From contig JASWJB010000263.1 in the NCBI GenBank assembly GCA_032433595.1, positions 1 through 62,032 on the forward strand: a DNA stretch of 62,032 nucleotides. The letters run 5' to 3'. The stretch comes from Conoideocrella luteorostrata. Its lineage: Eukaryota; Ascomycota; Sordariomycetes; Hypocreales; Clavicipitaceae. Within the stretch, counting starts at the first letter, position 1, and each line of letters opens with the position of its first letter. A program made the position numbers and the translations under genes. A model generated the notes under the pieces. It was not told where the DNA came from, made no database searches, and saw nothing but the letters and a program-made list of their open reading frames with translations. Below are positions 1 to 12,200 of the stretch, in pieces.

Positions 1-708
1 TATATATATATTCGGGGTTGATACGAACAAGACAAAGAGCGGTGGTGCAAATAACAAGGCGCTCGGGGAAACTTTAGCACATGAGATGCTGAATAAAACA
101 CAGGACGGCGGCAAAATCTGGCAGATGGAAAATGCTGCATTCGTTTGGCGTGGCGGGTCCCAGTGGAGCTGAATTTCCACGTTGGAACGACCGAAGAGCC
201 CGAACGGCCGGAATGGAGGACTGGTTCACGTTGCGGAAATGGCTTGGGGGCTTAGTAGCCTCTCGTTGGGAGACGACATAAGGAAAGTCAGAGCTATGCT
301 GTGCCGGGACTTGAGCGTCGTCAACGGATTTCAATCAGCATACGTATCAATCGGGATGGCGCCGAAACAATGTGCATAACTAACATAGTTAACTACTTAA
401 TTACTAGATTGGGAAAGTAAGCAGTCCGGGTAGCCAATTGGATTGGAGCGGCAAGTTTGCGTCGTTGGTCGTTGCAGCAGCCGCTTCGGATGAAGCTGCG
501 CAGCCGTTGCATTGGGTGACCATTGAGGCCATGTTCAGGACTCTTTAGTTTGGAAAATAAATCTGATTACGGAGTATCCAAATTGGTATTGCTTTTCTTA
601 GGGCCCAGTCTTGTTGGCCTTTGCTAGATTTATTCATCGTACCATCCATCTACTACACAAAACTCCTCGACATGCGCTCTGTTACAGTCGTGCACGTCAA
701 TGTTGCAA
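1..708. other. Intergenic sequence left of the aminopeptidase gene
   Basis: No gene could be supported. The window opens with a short (TA)5 run at 1-10, and an exact TACGGAGTA element lies at 568-576. The stretch just left of 709 should contain the 3' untranslated region of the minus-strand aminopeptidase gene. The open frames here are short, lack convincing ATG starts and resemble nothing I recognise. Confidence 0.6.
568..576 (+). repeat. TACGGAGTA element, single copy
   Basis: Exact 9-mer TACGGAGTA, about 130 bp beyond the stop codon of the aminopeptidase gene. It belongs to the dispersed intergenic family described in the findings. Confidence 0.8.
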
Positions 709-3514
709 TCACAAATAGTTGTTAGCGCCCAACCACTCCTTCAGAGACGCAGCGTCGCGCTGTTTGTAAGCAGCCCGGCCGCGAATCTTGTCCTTAACAG
801 TCTCCAAAGATCGATCAAAGCTCTTAGTGTCCTTATCCTTGAAGAACTGATCAATCTCGTCTAGGACGGTGGTATCATTAAATCCGACCAAGCTGACACG
901 CACAAAACGGTCAACAACAATAGGGTTTCCGAGCTTGGCGACGCAGGCGTCCCAGTTGTTCTTCATAAATGCCCACTGTACCTTGCGGCCGACAGGGTTG
1001 CTTGCCAGTCCAGAACCGAGAATGTGCATATCGGCAGAGTTCACCGCGTTGTTGGGAGGGGACGTGTTGAAGTTGAAAGCAACAATCTCCTTGAGGAGAT
1101 GCTCATCCTCGAGGGTGGAGAGGGCATTGAGGCAGATCAATTTGCCGTCAATGGATTTGGTAGCGAACCACTCCTTCTTGAGAATGTCGACAGCGCGCGC
1201 AGTGTCCTTCTTAACGCCGGCGCGCCAAACAGAAAGACGCAGCGATGGGGGAATAGGGTTGGCATCGGCGTTGTCGTTCCAGGCATTGAAACGCTTGAGC
1301 GCCTCCTCGGTGGTCCTAAACACAAATCACATCAGCAACTTGAGGTACACTCCAAATCATGCGGGAAAAAGACAACTTACTCGGCGTGTCCAGCTGATAC
1401 GGCCGCTCCGATAATGCGCTTGCGCAGCATGGTGTCCAGGTAGCCCTCATTCTCAGCAGACTCCCAGCCAACCTCCTTGGCTTTGTTGCCAATGAGCTTG
1501 AGCGAAAAGTTCTCCAAACCCTTCTTGATCTCCTTGTCTTCTGAAAAGACAGACTTGACGGAGGCAATAGAATCCAACACCTGCGTCCACACGAGAGGAT
1601 GAGTCTCCTTGCCGAAGCCCTGGAGGAAGGCAAGCAGTGCGGGCGTGGTACTGTTACCGGCAAAGGCCAGGTCGGCGGTAGAGCCAATAATGGCAATCTT
1701 GTCCTCGGTGCTCAACTTGTCAAGCTGGGTGGCGAGCTTGGCAAGGCGTGAAGGAGGGTAGTTGACACGGTAGAAGCCAGTGGCCCCGCTGTTAAGCTTG
1801 TAAAAGTCATCGTCAATGTCACGAATGGTCTCTTCCTTTTGCACCAAGGACAAGGCAGAGACACCAGTCTCGCCCTTTTTACCCTCGAGACCAAGTGGAA
1901 CCCACCAAGTGGTGGTGTCATCTTCAGGCTTGACATCCCCGGTCGACAGGAATCGGGACTGTTTGATAGAAATCTGACCAGGCTCTTCGGCCACGGTAAC
2001 GACTGGATGGCCAATCTTGGAGATCCACGGTCCCATGAGGTTGTTGACGTCCTTACCAGAGGCCTCGGCAAGGGCATCCCAAAGGGCCTTGGTCTTGGCG
2101 TTACCGTAAGCGTGGGCCTTTAGGTAGTTTGACACACCCTTGAGGAAAGTCTCGACACCAAGATGATTAGCAAGCATGCGAATGGCCGAACAGCCCTTGA
2201 GGTAGCTGATGGAGTCGAAGATCTGGTTGACATCGAGGGCGTCACGGACGGGAACGTGAATGGCGTGACTGGCACGGATCCCGTCGAGACGGAAGGCAGC
2301 CTCCATACCTTCATTGACGAATTGGGCCCAGACCTGCCAGTCGGGATGCAGGTGGTCTATAGCGTACCAGCCAACCCATGTGGCGAACCCCTCGTTAAGC
2401 CAGAGCTCATCCCACCAGTCCATGGTGACCAGATTACCGAACCACTGATGTGCCAGCTCGTGCGCCACGACATATGCGATGGCGTTCTTGAATCTGGCGT
2501 CCGAGGTCTTCTCGTCAAAGAGAACCTGTGTAGTTCGGTACGTCACCAGACCCCAGTTCTCCATAGCACCGTGGGTGAACTCGTGCACGGCAAGAAGGTC
2601 AGACTTAGGAAGAGGGTAGTCGATGTCGAAAATCTCAGAGAAGAAGTCAATGACTTTTGGGGCGTGCTCTAGAGCCCATCGGCCCTGCTCCTTGAGACCG
2701 CGAGTAGTGTAGACGCGGACAGGAAGCTGCTTGCCATTATAGCGGCGGTCAGTGAGCTGCTCAATATACTCAAAGTCGCCGACGGCCCAGGCCAAAAGAT
2801 AGGTGCTCATGACAGGTGACGTCTCGAAAGACACCATCTGCCATCCGTCCTTGGTAGGCTTGGTCTCCTTGACAGGCATGTTGCTGAGAGCAACTTGGTC
2901 GACGGGGATCTCAATTTCAAAGTCAAAAGTAGCTTTCAAATTGGGCTCATCGAAGCAAGGGAAAGCTCTGCGGGCATCACAAGACTCGAATTGAGTGCTG
3001 AACATGTAGTGCCATTCATCGTCATGAGGGACCGACTTGGACGGTGTAACGGTCGGCTTGTACTTTGATCGGTAGAAACCAGCCATCTCGTTGTTGATGA
3101 TGCCCTCGAACTCAAGAACAACCGCGGTCTTCTTGGAAACGGGAAGCTCCTGGTCGAAGGTGATGGTGGCGCGCTGGGCACGCTCATCGTAGCTGAAATT
3201 GGTGGATTCGATGGCTTGGGAAGACTTGGTGTGGTCAACAACAACCTTGGCGCGAGTGAGTTTGAGCTCCAGTGTGTTGATTACTATTTCCTTGGTAGGC
3301 TCGACAATCTCGGAATCGATGCTATTAGATAGGGCGGTCAATCAGTATTGAAGCATTGGAGTAAAGCAATAAGAGCATGCTTGGGGGAGGGAAAGGTCGG
3401 GGAAACGTACGTCACAGTGCCCTGGTATGTCCAATTGTTGAATTCAAGGCTCTTCAAGGAGACACTGTAGTGGGTAGGCTTGACATTGCCAGGAAGAATC
3501 TCGCGGTCCGCCAT
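709..3514 (-). CDS. APE2: M1-family zinc aminopeptidase (Ape2/Aap1 type)
   Basis: Three exons, complement(709-1315, 1381-3321, 3411-3514), give 883 aa. The protein removes N-terminal residues from peptides; yeast Ape2/Aap1 homologues are cytosolic, periplasmic or mitochondrial. The exopeptidase motif GAMEN is at about residues 286-290 and the zinc site HELAH at about 322-326, with the third ligand Glu near 345, exactly the M1 HEXXH-x18-E layout. The C-terminal ERAP1-like helical domain fills the rest. Length fits the family (850-900 aa). Splice sites are GTACGT/TAG and GTAAGT/TAG, and both joins restore the reading frame. I chose the ATG at 3514 (MADREIL). The open frame continues upstream into an Arg-rich stretch resembling a mitochondrial presequence, but no ATG is present there, so an organellar isoform would need an upstream exon or a non-AUG start. 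Confidence 0.95.
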
Positions 3515-5512
3515 CTTTTGAGGATTTCTTGCTCTTGCGTGGGCTGAGCAGAAACGAGATAGTGTCCGGGGAATAAATCTAAGGTGAAAGGACAAAGATT
3601 AGCTTCAAGCCCGTGCGCGGAATGGCAGAGTAATAAATAATGCGGTCAAGAGTAGTAGTGGCGTGACGCAGGTTGGCCAGCGCCTGGCATACGACATACG
3701 ACGTTAGAAGGGGGCGTTACTAGTGTGGAAATGACCAAGACACGTAATGGCCGTATAATGCGTCTCGGGCTACTCGTCACAAAAGGGCAATTGATGCTAT
3801 TACCAGTCACGCTGGAGAAAGCTTTGCTCATCCGGGCCACCCCTCGTCCCCCCATCTTCAGCCATCGGCTCCGGCGGGGCTTGGAACTACATAGAGACCT
3901 TTGCAGTGGGGGCGAAGCTGCCAGATCCCAGGAGCGCTGATCATCCAATGGAAAACAAGGCAGGACCTGAAGTGGGGGGAGGGGCAGCACTTTGCAGCTG
4001 CACTTGCGGCGCCAAGGGGAAGCCGAATTCCGCTGTCGACTCGGTGTCAACCACACGGCGGTCGATGCATTGTGTAAGAATGTACGCACCTTGCAGGACT
4101 AGCAAATCGGCTTGAACGAGGGCGACATGATATTCTGCCTGGACCAACAACAGCCGCCGCTCCACGACTGCGCACGCGACTTGGCCCATGGCCAGACTCG
4201 GACAGCTTGGAAGCCACAGACCGAAGCGAAGCCCGCTGACTAAACCTTCTCTGATCGCCCGTACCGCTACTTGTGGTCGCAGCAGCAGAGTCAAAGAGCC
4301 CTTTCTCGGCCCTCGTGGCCGCATTGCTTCGGGCCAACTGCAATGTTCGGCTCCACACGGGCTCGCGGCCACAAGCGCCGAGTTGCCGCATCAGGCATGT
4401 CGACTTGGACATGGTGAAGCCCGAGTTTTGTATGTGCCGCTACCGTCGGTTCTGGTCACGTTGAAATCTCTTCGGCTGTCCGATAAAATGAGTCCCTTGG
4501 TCATTCGCTGGTTCCTTCAGGGTGGCACCCTTTGCCGGAGCAAGGCTTGTCGGATGGACTACCGTTTACTGTACCCGTGTTGGAAGGCCGGCGTACCACT
4601 GCGTTGCCTGATGTTGAAACGTGGAGGCACTTTTGTATGTTACAGTCGCGCTGCGTGCAGGTGAACGGCCAGGTCAAGTCGCGAAAAGAAGGAATTGCGC
4701 TAGAAGCGGTGGAAATGTCATAGAAATACAAATAGGACGAATACAAGGCGCGACGCTGGCTGCGCGCCACAGGGAATGAACGAAGGTCGTGAGTGATATC
4801 GGGAAGAAAATCTCCACGCACGGCGTTGGGCCCCGTCTTGCGCAATCGTCGTGCAGGTGGTGATGCTTAAAGGAGGAGTGTGAAATTATGTTGACACTGT
4901 GTTCCACACTGTACACCAGCCTGCGCACTCACACCTCCAACTCGTCAAATTGCGCTGCTGTGAGTGCTGCCCATTTTCGTTTCTTCTTTTATTTTTACGA
5001 AGATTCTTAAATCAACGCATTTGTTTGTTGTGCGTGCCATATCACACCGAATTAGACCAGTTTTCTGCATCAAGTTTTCAAGCAGATGTATCTCGGCCAC
5101 GGCGTGGGCGGGATGGAAACGGGCATGGAGATGCATCCCAATGGACCGAATCAGCCATAGGCAGCCGGGTACACGCTGCAAAGAGTGATGTGATCTTGCA
5201 GACCGAATAGCATCGGCACGGGCGAGAGGGGAGTGCTCAGGAGTGCTCAAGGTGCACGCCGTAACTATGCCTCTAAGATAAGCCAGCAAACTTATTGCTC
5301 CGACAGCCGCAGTTAAATAGCGTCGATATTGAATTAAGCATCAGGCATGAGCTATTACGCATCGCAATACGCCGAGCGTGCAACTTGTTTTTAGTCTGGT
5401 TGGTTTCGTGAGCTTCCAGGTTCTTTTTACGCCTCTTATCAATAAATATTTGTACGTAGATGGAGCCTTCTCATTGTCCTAGATATCCAGGGAATGGAAG
5501 GCCCTCGCTTAC

Positions 5513-5521
5513 TACGGAGTA
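5513..5521 (+). repeat. TACGGAGTA element, single copy
   Basis: Exact 9-mer within the 3515-6663 intergenic stretch, in the wider context ACTACGGAGTAGT, which is a near-perfect inverted repeat. Confidence 0.8.
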
Positions 5522-6500
5522 GTTTGCGGCAGATAGTGATAACTATGTCTAGAAACACTACTGCACAGCATCCATCCACGTTTCCAGTTGAGACTGCTCT
5601 GGTCGACTCACAGTGACGAGATGTTAAACGGCCAGCCATTTCGTAGTAGGAAGCGTTCATCAGATTCTAGCTAGTAGATCAAACAAGCTCCAATACTGAT
5701 TATATATGTACTGTAATGTTCGGTGAGGGCACACAGTACATATGTTTGGTAGACTGGCAGACTCTCGTCTAGAGTGCAGATAAAGACACTTGTGTGATAG
5801 GGGTTGCTGTAAATATACATCGAGTCCAGCATCAACCGCCTCGCGTACCTCCGGAGTTGACCCAGCCGACCGTTTCAGCAGCCATGCCATCCATCTCGAC
5901 GACGTGAAGACGTCTATAGATCTTGCCCCGACCTGGCACTTAAAGAAGTCTTGTTTCTTGACAATACGATGTGGAACGTCGTGATTCATTCCAGATCGAT
6001 GGAACCCTGATTCACCATCCGTGCAAACACAGTTTTTGTTGCGTATGGCTACCTTGACACTCCAGAAACTGTGAAGAGGAGCCAGGTATGAGACTAATAG
6101 AGTAATCCGTAAGCAAAATCATATGCATAATAAATGGTGATACACTATGATAGCCGCTCATGTTACATCTATTTCTGAAGAGAATTTGCTCCACTCCCCA
6201 GCTGTAACATTTCATGCTAACTCTCTCCATGACAAATGTATCTCTGCAAGACAAAAGGTTTTTTTTTCTCTTCTGTGATTCCCAAGTGGGTGCGATATGT
6301 TCGCTCCCTGTACCTACATGTATCAGTACATTGGACGCGCAATCCACCCATAAATGTCGTGGATAACACCGGAAGGTCATCGATAGAGCTACATAAATCT
6401 TCACATATCTTTACCTCTCCTCCCTTTCCTTTACACATTCCCAGAAACTTACTCCACCGTACCCGCTCTCGCCCTCATCCTCGTCTATTTAACTCCCAAG

Positions 6501-6509
6501 TACTCCGTA
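6501..6509 (-). repeat. TACTCCGTA element, single copy
   Basis: Exact reverse-complement copy of the 9-mer, about 155 bp upstream of the small ORF that starts at 6664. It could therefore sit in that ORF's promoter, if the ORF is real. Confidence 0.8.
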
Positions 6510-6663
6510 ACATATACACCACGGCATTCAAGTAGGATTCCACTCCCCTCCCCCCATTACCCCGTCTCACCCAAACAACAAGCACGATATAATACTAACA
6601 AGTATTCTAAAATGTCCATAGCCGACCATCATTCCAAAATTACTTTCTGCCGCCTCCGCCGAA

Positions 6664-7020
6664 ATGACCTCCTATTTCAGCACACCGGTCTCGAGCCCCA
6701 CAGACGAGGACCAGCCATACACCATCATCATCATCTGCGGCAGCCAAACCGACAAGCTCGCAACAATAAACGGCCTCGTAACGCAATTCATCAAGGACAA
6801 TGGACTACCATACTATCAAGGTGATGTTTCTGGCGGCACGTCGACCTGGTACTATGGCGGTGTCGATCAGCGCCGAGCCGTGTTCCGCCAACTACGTGAC
6901 TTTGTGGCGGCCAATGGCTTCAAACACACCGAATCTGCTGATGAGGGGCATCTATTTCATCCATCAAACCAGATAAGTGTTTCGTTGCCACAAAGAATAG
7001 GACAGGGACCTAGGCGATGA
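6664..7020 (+). CDS. Small hypothetical protein (118 aa), weak gene call
   Basis: Single open frame from an ATG at 6664 to TGA at 7020. I do not recognise the family. The first about 95 residues look protein-like: an acidic N-terminus, a hydrophobic beta-strand-like run of isoleucines ending in Cys-Gly near residue 25, and a middle part rich in Gly, Tyr and Trp. No signal peptide or membrane segment is seen. The last about 20 residues look less natural, so a donor site near 6950-6980 and a further exon are possible, although I found no good consensus pair. It lies between two gene-poor stretches on the same strand as the secreted protein at 7958. It could also be a truncated relic or a chance ORF. 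Confidence 0.4.
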   Translation: MTSYFSTPVSSPTDEDQPYTIIIICGSQTDKLATINGLVTQFIKDNGLPYYQGDVSGGTSTWYYGGVDQRRAVFRQLRDFVAANGFKHTESADEGHLFHPSNQISVSLPQRIGQGPRR

Positions 7021-7957
7021 GTTGATGTGATCTTCTCCGTGAAGGTGGGAGAACTGAGCTTGCCCTGAATTGTAGTGCACCAACCTCCCTTCCCTTTCCG
7101 GAAGACTTGTTCGTAGGAAAGTGACAAAAGCTTTAGCAGTATGTCGCTCATCCTTCAAGGTATCTTTCGCATATCCTAACGTACCCACCATTTGCTGGCA
7201 CTGTCTACAGATCTAGGCTCCTGTGGAGTAGACCAGCATCCCGTCACAGATTGTGCCTTGCTCTAGCAGCCTAGAATTGTTTTCATGTCCCTCATGGACT
7301 CATATCAGTCCATAGATTTGCATATTATGGACGACTGCTCCCTGCCGCAGAACATTGATCCGCAGTTCGATATTCACAGTATAGGATGTGCGTTGTGTGG
7401 CCTCGTCTGGCGCTATGTGAGTTACACAATGCCATCAACAGGGTTTAGTTCCAAGCCGTATGATAAACAAGACTAGTGAGCAATAAAATGATAAGCAATG
7501 AAGCTTGTGCTTGCGTTTGCGCTTGTGCTCGCCAAATCTTGGGCAGCCATAGTGATGCTGCAGCAGAAGATTCACAGCATCATTGAAGTCGACGTCAGAA
7601 TTGATTAGAGGCTCTCGCAGTTTATCGCCTTTTATTCCTGGTGGATATCCCAGTGTCTATGAATCATAAGAACATCTTTCATCTAGTCACTTGATAGTCG
7701 CAAATGCATGATATCACCATACAAAGTTTGCAGTCCAACCGGAACGAACTTACGGATCCACCGCCACCATGCTACTTGACTACGTATGCCAGTATGAAGT
7801 CTAATTCTCATCCCATTGTTGTGCATTATATAATACCGCAGTTGCTTCTTTCCGTACCATATCTACCCCGTCTTTCATGGCACAGCCACCAAAACAATCA
7901 CCAAATATTCAGCACGTCAACCGACCTACCAGCAATAAGTCATCAAGAAAAGTCAAA
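7021..7957. other. Intergenic, promoter side of the secreted-protein gene
   Basis: No gene supported. A 63-codon frame at 7285-7476 has no recognisable features. Around 7500-7535 there is a short degenerate GCTTGY-type repeat. A TATA-like box at 7827-7833 precedes the gene that starts at 7958. Confidence 0.5.
7827..7833 (+). promoter_or_regulatory. TATA-like box upstream of the secreted-protein gene
   Basis: TATATAA lies 131 bp before the ATG at 7958 and only 50 bp before the alternative in-frame ATG at 7877. Because fungal transcripts usually begin tens of bases downstream of a TATA box, the position favours 7958 as the translated start. Assignment is by sequence match only. Confidence 0.4.
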
Positions 7958-8848
7958 ATGGCTCTTAAATACTCTCCATTCCTTCTTCTTCTCCTTCTCA
8001 CTACCCTCTTTACCTCTACAACAGGGCTCCAAATCCCCAAATCACCCCTCAGCCACGCCAACAAGACCCTCGACGTTATGGCGGCCGTCGACCTCCCTCC
8101 CATCGACGACCCCGACGACACCAACAAGCCCTACCAGCCGTCTTTGCCAGCCAAGGAAGAGCGAGTAGCTTTCCCGGCCCCCCATCGGGATAACGCGACT
8201 CTTGCCACCCAGTTTCAAGAGCCATTCTACATAAGCAACCATGATTGCGATTTCGACAAGCCCCGCTTCCGCGAAAACGAGTACCTAGAAGCCCAGCAGT
8301 CCATGTTCCGCTACTGCGATCTGTACCTCGTGCCGAAGAAAACGCGCTTGCTGGTCCTGTCCAAGTACGGCAATGTCATGCTGTATATTTGTAACTGGAG
8401 CAAGAAGGACGCCTTGTGTACCAGGGAACACTGGATGTTTGTAGAGAACCAGCAGTTGACGAGACAGTGTGATGGTGCCCCAGGGTGGGCTGAGATGAAG
8501 AAAGAGAAGAAGGTCCTCGGGAGTGCGTATCCCAAAGATAGAGTCTGTGAGCATCGGGGTGGGTTAAAGACAGCCAGGTTAAATTGGAAGTTGCTGGATA
8601 AGGAGAGTGAGGAGGAGAGCAAGAAGCAGAAGAAAATGGAGCAGGAAAGGAAACAGCAAGGAGCGAGAAGTCGAAAAGAAAAACTTGCAAAGGAGGATGC
8701 AAGAAAAGAGAAAAAGTGGAAAGAAAAAGCTAAAAAAGAGAAGGAATTGGAAGAGAAGATAAAGATGAAGCAACAGCACGAAGAGAGTATCGCGAACACA
8801 GCAGAGGGGAGAGAAGAGAGAGATAATCACACAGAACGAGCAGCATGA
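7958..8848 (+). CDS. Secreted protein with Cys-containing module and long Lys/Glu-rich tail
   Basis: Single exon, 296 aa from the ATG at 7958. An in-frame ATG at 7877 would add 27 polar residues in front of the hydrophobic run. I prefer 7958 because it puts a textbook signal peptide at the N-terminus (seven consecutive leucines or similar after MALKYSPF, with likely cleavage after Thr-Gly near residue 23). The mature part begins with a Pro/Asp-rich linker. A compact region of about 110 residues with six cysteines follows, probably disulphide-bonded. The last about 90 residues are almost entirely Lys, Glu, Arg and Gln and should form a long charged helix. I do not recognise the family. A secreted role (cell surface or host-interaction) is inferred only from the signal peptide. 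It stands alone, convergent with the Tcp11-family gene. Confidence 0.75.
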   Translation: MALKYSPFLLLLLLTTLFTSTTGLQIPKSPLSHANKTLDVMAAVDLPPIDDPDDTNKPYQPSLPAKEERVAFPAPHRDNATLATQFQEPFYISNHDCDFDKPRFRENEYLEAQQSMFRYCDLYLVPKKTRLLVLSKYGNVMLYICNWSKKDALCTREHWMFVENQQLTRQCDGAPGWAEMKKEKKVLGSAYPKDRVCEHRGGLKTARLNWKLLDKESEEESKKQKKMEQERKQQGARSRKEKLAKEDARKEKKWKEKAKKEKELEEKIKMKQQHEESIANTAEGREERDNHTERAA

Positions 8849-9243
8849 AGAACCTGCAAAGCAAACTTACACAGACCAACATATCGACATATCGACAGGA
8901 TAGGCTATAAAATAGTTCAGTCGAGTGAGTCACACTATTCACCACGGTCAAGCCCCTTCCAGTCATTGCTTTATTCTTGGCATACGATATATTGATGCGA
9001 AATAATCCCGGTCCAAATTCAAAGCCAACCTGTTCCATTCATGATGCAAGTAATTCCTGTCATATCCAGGTCGTCATCCCCATGCATAAACGCCGCAGTG
9101 TTTAAAAAAAGCAAATGGCCAACCCAAACCAAAGCCCAAAACGAAGAACCCAACTATCCGTGCCATGCCATCATTCGTATAAATCCCATTCATGAGTCAA
9201 TCTCCATCTCAAGCCTTTCGGACATCCCCCCTATTGGACACCA
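8849..9243. other. Convergent intergenic spacer
   Basis: This 395-bp spacer separates the plus-strand secreted-protein gene from the 3' end of the minus-strand Tcp11-family gene. It presumably holds both 3' untranslated regions. I see no further gene or repeat. Confidence 0.6.
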
Positions 9244-12200
9244 TTAAGCAACATCCTCCTGTTGTACCTTCGTCCAAACTGCATCCCACCACGCACCGTG
9301 CGCCGCTCTATCCACTCCTCCAACCCTTTCGAGTAAGTCTGATATTTCCCTTACCCGCTCTACAAACTCGCTCAATCCTAGACTTGCCAGCTTCTCGCCC
9401 GCCATATTCGCCGTTTTCACCTTCTCGCTCGCTGAGCCTGACGCTAGCCTCGCGAGGATGTTTCCCCTTAATCTTGTGAGTAGCAATCGCAGCACTGGCT
9501 CTCTCGGCTCTACACCCTGCTGGCTCATCTCTTGGCCAGCCTTCAGCACTTTTGTCACCAGGGCACGGAGATGGCTCTTGGTCACAGCTGGCATGGAACG
9601 ACCAGCCTCGAGAGCAGCCATGGTTCCCTGCAGGGTTGCCTCCAACGAAGAATGATCGGCTTCCAGGACGGACATGATACGAGTGGCTTCTATTTTCCAG
9701 GGGGAGCGAACGTCTCGTTTCAAAAGATTCTTGCACTGGAGCAGAACGGCTCCAGCAGTGATGATGCGCTGGACGGTGGAAGATACGTCGTTGATACGGC
9801 GGTGGTTGAGGTGCAGCATTTCGGGAATCTGGTCTGCCTTGATAGGCGTAGGCTGCGTGAACACATCAACTAGCATCTGCGCATAGAAGCGGGCTGCTGT
9901 GGGCTGGGACCTGGGATGATTGATGCCCTCAGGGTCGCGCTTCTGTACTTCGTTCATGACCTTGGTGGTGGCGGAGCGCCATGCAGATTCCGCAGCGTTG
10001 AGGCTCATGCCTCTTTCGACGTCGGCGGTGAAGAGTTTAGCTTCATACTGGGCCGCAGACTCAATGAGCTGCGGCGCTGCTATCCGCAGCAAGTAGTTGA
10101 TGTAGTCGCAGAGCATGACATCGATAAAACCGTTGAGCGCCTCGACCCGGTCAATGAGATCACCATCACTGAGCTTATTCTGCACCAGCTCCTTGACCTG
10201 TTCGTCTCGGAACGGCGCACAAAGTTTAGGAAGCAACGAGCCCATGGCCTTGAAAAATTTTTCGTACGAGAAATTGCCCACCTTGAACTGTCTCTCCGCC
10301 ATCTCGGGGTCGAGAATCTCCCCGATGAGATTATACATGGAGTTTCCAGGTTTCAACAAACGTTGTAGCTTGTCTCTGATATTTCCTGCCATGAGAATGA
10401 AGTACCTAAACTTTGCTTCGGTATCATTCTTAGCCACGGCTGCCCGCATCTGCATGTATAGGGATTTAGCAAGAGCAGCCTGCTGCTCTACGTATTCGTG
10501 AGACGGAATCTGGTACTCCTTGTTAATGGCCAGCTCGTGGACAACGATACGGTTGTCAGGCAGCAAGCCGTTGAGCCCAGTTTTGACTACCACGGGCTTG
10601 CTCTCGCTTCTGCCCAGCGGCGTCGCTGGCGGCGTGAGTGTTTGAGAATCTGGCGATACAAGACTTGTAGCAGTTGCAGTTGCATCGTCACCAGCAGCAC
10701 CTTCGGCGACTCGGGGTTTGGTATCTCCAGTCTGCTTCTTGGACTTGCGAGACTTCCTCGCCTCACTGACGGCTCTAAAGATCAGCCTCTTGCCCTTCTC
10801 AGCGCCAGCCAACTTCTTGATTCGTACAATCAGCATGAGCTGGCTGTCCTGAATACTCTGGCGATACAATGCGGCCGCTGCATCATCTGTTGTGTCTTTG
10901 ACAGTCTGGAAAATGGCATCCAACTCAACAAACTGCATGAGCATCACCTCAATCAATGCATTCGAATCCCGAGACTTCCACGCAATGAAAGCATTGTAAA
11001 AGACGGCGTACGACTCCGGCAGTGCATTTTTGAGAGCAGGCGGCATGGTGTATCGATTGGAAGCAGTCAGGCGAACTAGGATATTCTCAAAATTGACAAG
11101 CAAGTCCTTGGCTTTGCCAACCAAGTCCTGCAATTGGGGGTTGGCCAGATCCGTGCTCGGCAGCCGATGAGTTGCCATGGCATCATCCAGGTCTTCACCT
11201 GCCCCATTTTCGTTCTTGTTGATCAGAACCTGGTTGGGGTGACCGAGGATGATGAAAGCACTCAGAAATGTACGCACAGAAGCCATTTCGTCCACTGATC
11301 CCGAATCCCCTTCTTGTAGGCCGCAAATTCTCAAAAGCCGTGCCGTGATGACAAGCACCTTTTCCTGTGCCAAAAGTTCCACGACGGTATCAAAGGATGT
11401 TTCTCTGATACCGTCCACAGATAGGCCCAGGCTGTTGAATTCCTGAATAATCCGCTTTCTCGTGCACCCTCGCCACCAGCCCTGGATGTGCGCAACAGCA
11501 TCATCCTCAGTCATGGCGGGTTTAGCATCTTCCTTGCCTTGTAATGATGAGTCGTTTGCCTTTCTAGTCATGACACTCTGACCGCGAGACCGTTTCGTGG
11601 CAGACTTTTGTCGCAGCTCTTCTCTCCTCTTCTCCGCCTCAGCCATGCGCTCTTCGATCTGCGCACGCATCTTCGCAATCTCTTGTTCTCGTCTCTCCTT
11701 TGTGACTTCAGCAACTTGTTTTGCCTTTCGAACCTCCTCGGCACAGGTCGCTACGATTTCAGCCAAGTTACGGTCTCGGGCTTGCTGTGCAGCTAGAGCG
11801 CGTTCCTCTGATGCTGTTGGACCACGAGGGGTCGCCTTGGCCAAGGCGGCACGAAGGCGCACCTTTTCGGCATGTGCAGCTCTGTCGGCGAGGCGAGCAC
11901 GCCGATCCTCTAGGAAAGAGGCTCGTCGAAGATGCTGCGCGACATACTTGCTCTGATCAGAGTCGTCATGGGCAGCCGGGTGCTGAATGGAAGAGCAGCG
12001 AGAATGCGCCGAGGATATAGAATTGCGTCGCGATGAGGCGGCTGAGCCCCGACGGCGAGTCTGGGATGGTCGATAGAAGCGAGCAGCTACTCGTGGAGGA
12101 GGCGTATAAACTCTGTTGTCTTGCTCGAGTACGTCGTCATCGGACGGCGGCATAGCGAGGTCCAAATCCATGACCGTCGTATCGCCAGAAGTAGGATCTG

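Larger units (their letters stand above)
3515..6663. other. Gene-poor intergenic stretch, 3.1 kb
   Basis: This holds the promoter and leader of the minus-strand aminopeptidase gene on its left. The rest has no supportable gene. Open frames up to about 160 codons occur around 3941-4664 on both strands and a 109-codon frame at 5660-5989 (minus), but none resembles a known family or shows a fungal intron pattern. Exact TACGGAGTA/TACTCCGTA elements lie at 5513-5521 and 6501-6509. Confidence 0.5.

Noticed and set aside
3515..3595. Extension of the aminopeptidase into an Arg-rich presequence-like N-terminus
   Set aside because: The open frame contains no ATG before its stop, so an AUG start at 3514 is preferred; only a transcript could support the longer form.
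3941..4664. Overlapping open frames of 120-160 codons on both strands
   Set aside because: Frames are open on both strands at once, which is typical of GC-rich chance ORFs. No domain, signal peptide or intron pattern supports any of them.
5660..5989. 109-codon minus-strand frame that looks partly protein-like
   Set aside because: No family resemblance, no supporting splice sites and a low-complexity end; insufficient for a gene call.
8311..8799. 162-codon Phe/Ser/Leu-rich frame antisense to the secreted protein
   Set aside because: It is the mirror of the Lys/Glu-rich tail; GAA/AAG repeats automatically give Phe/Leu/Ser on the other strand.
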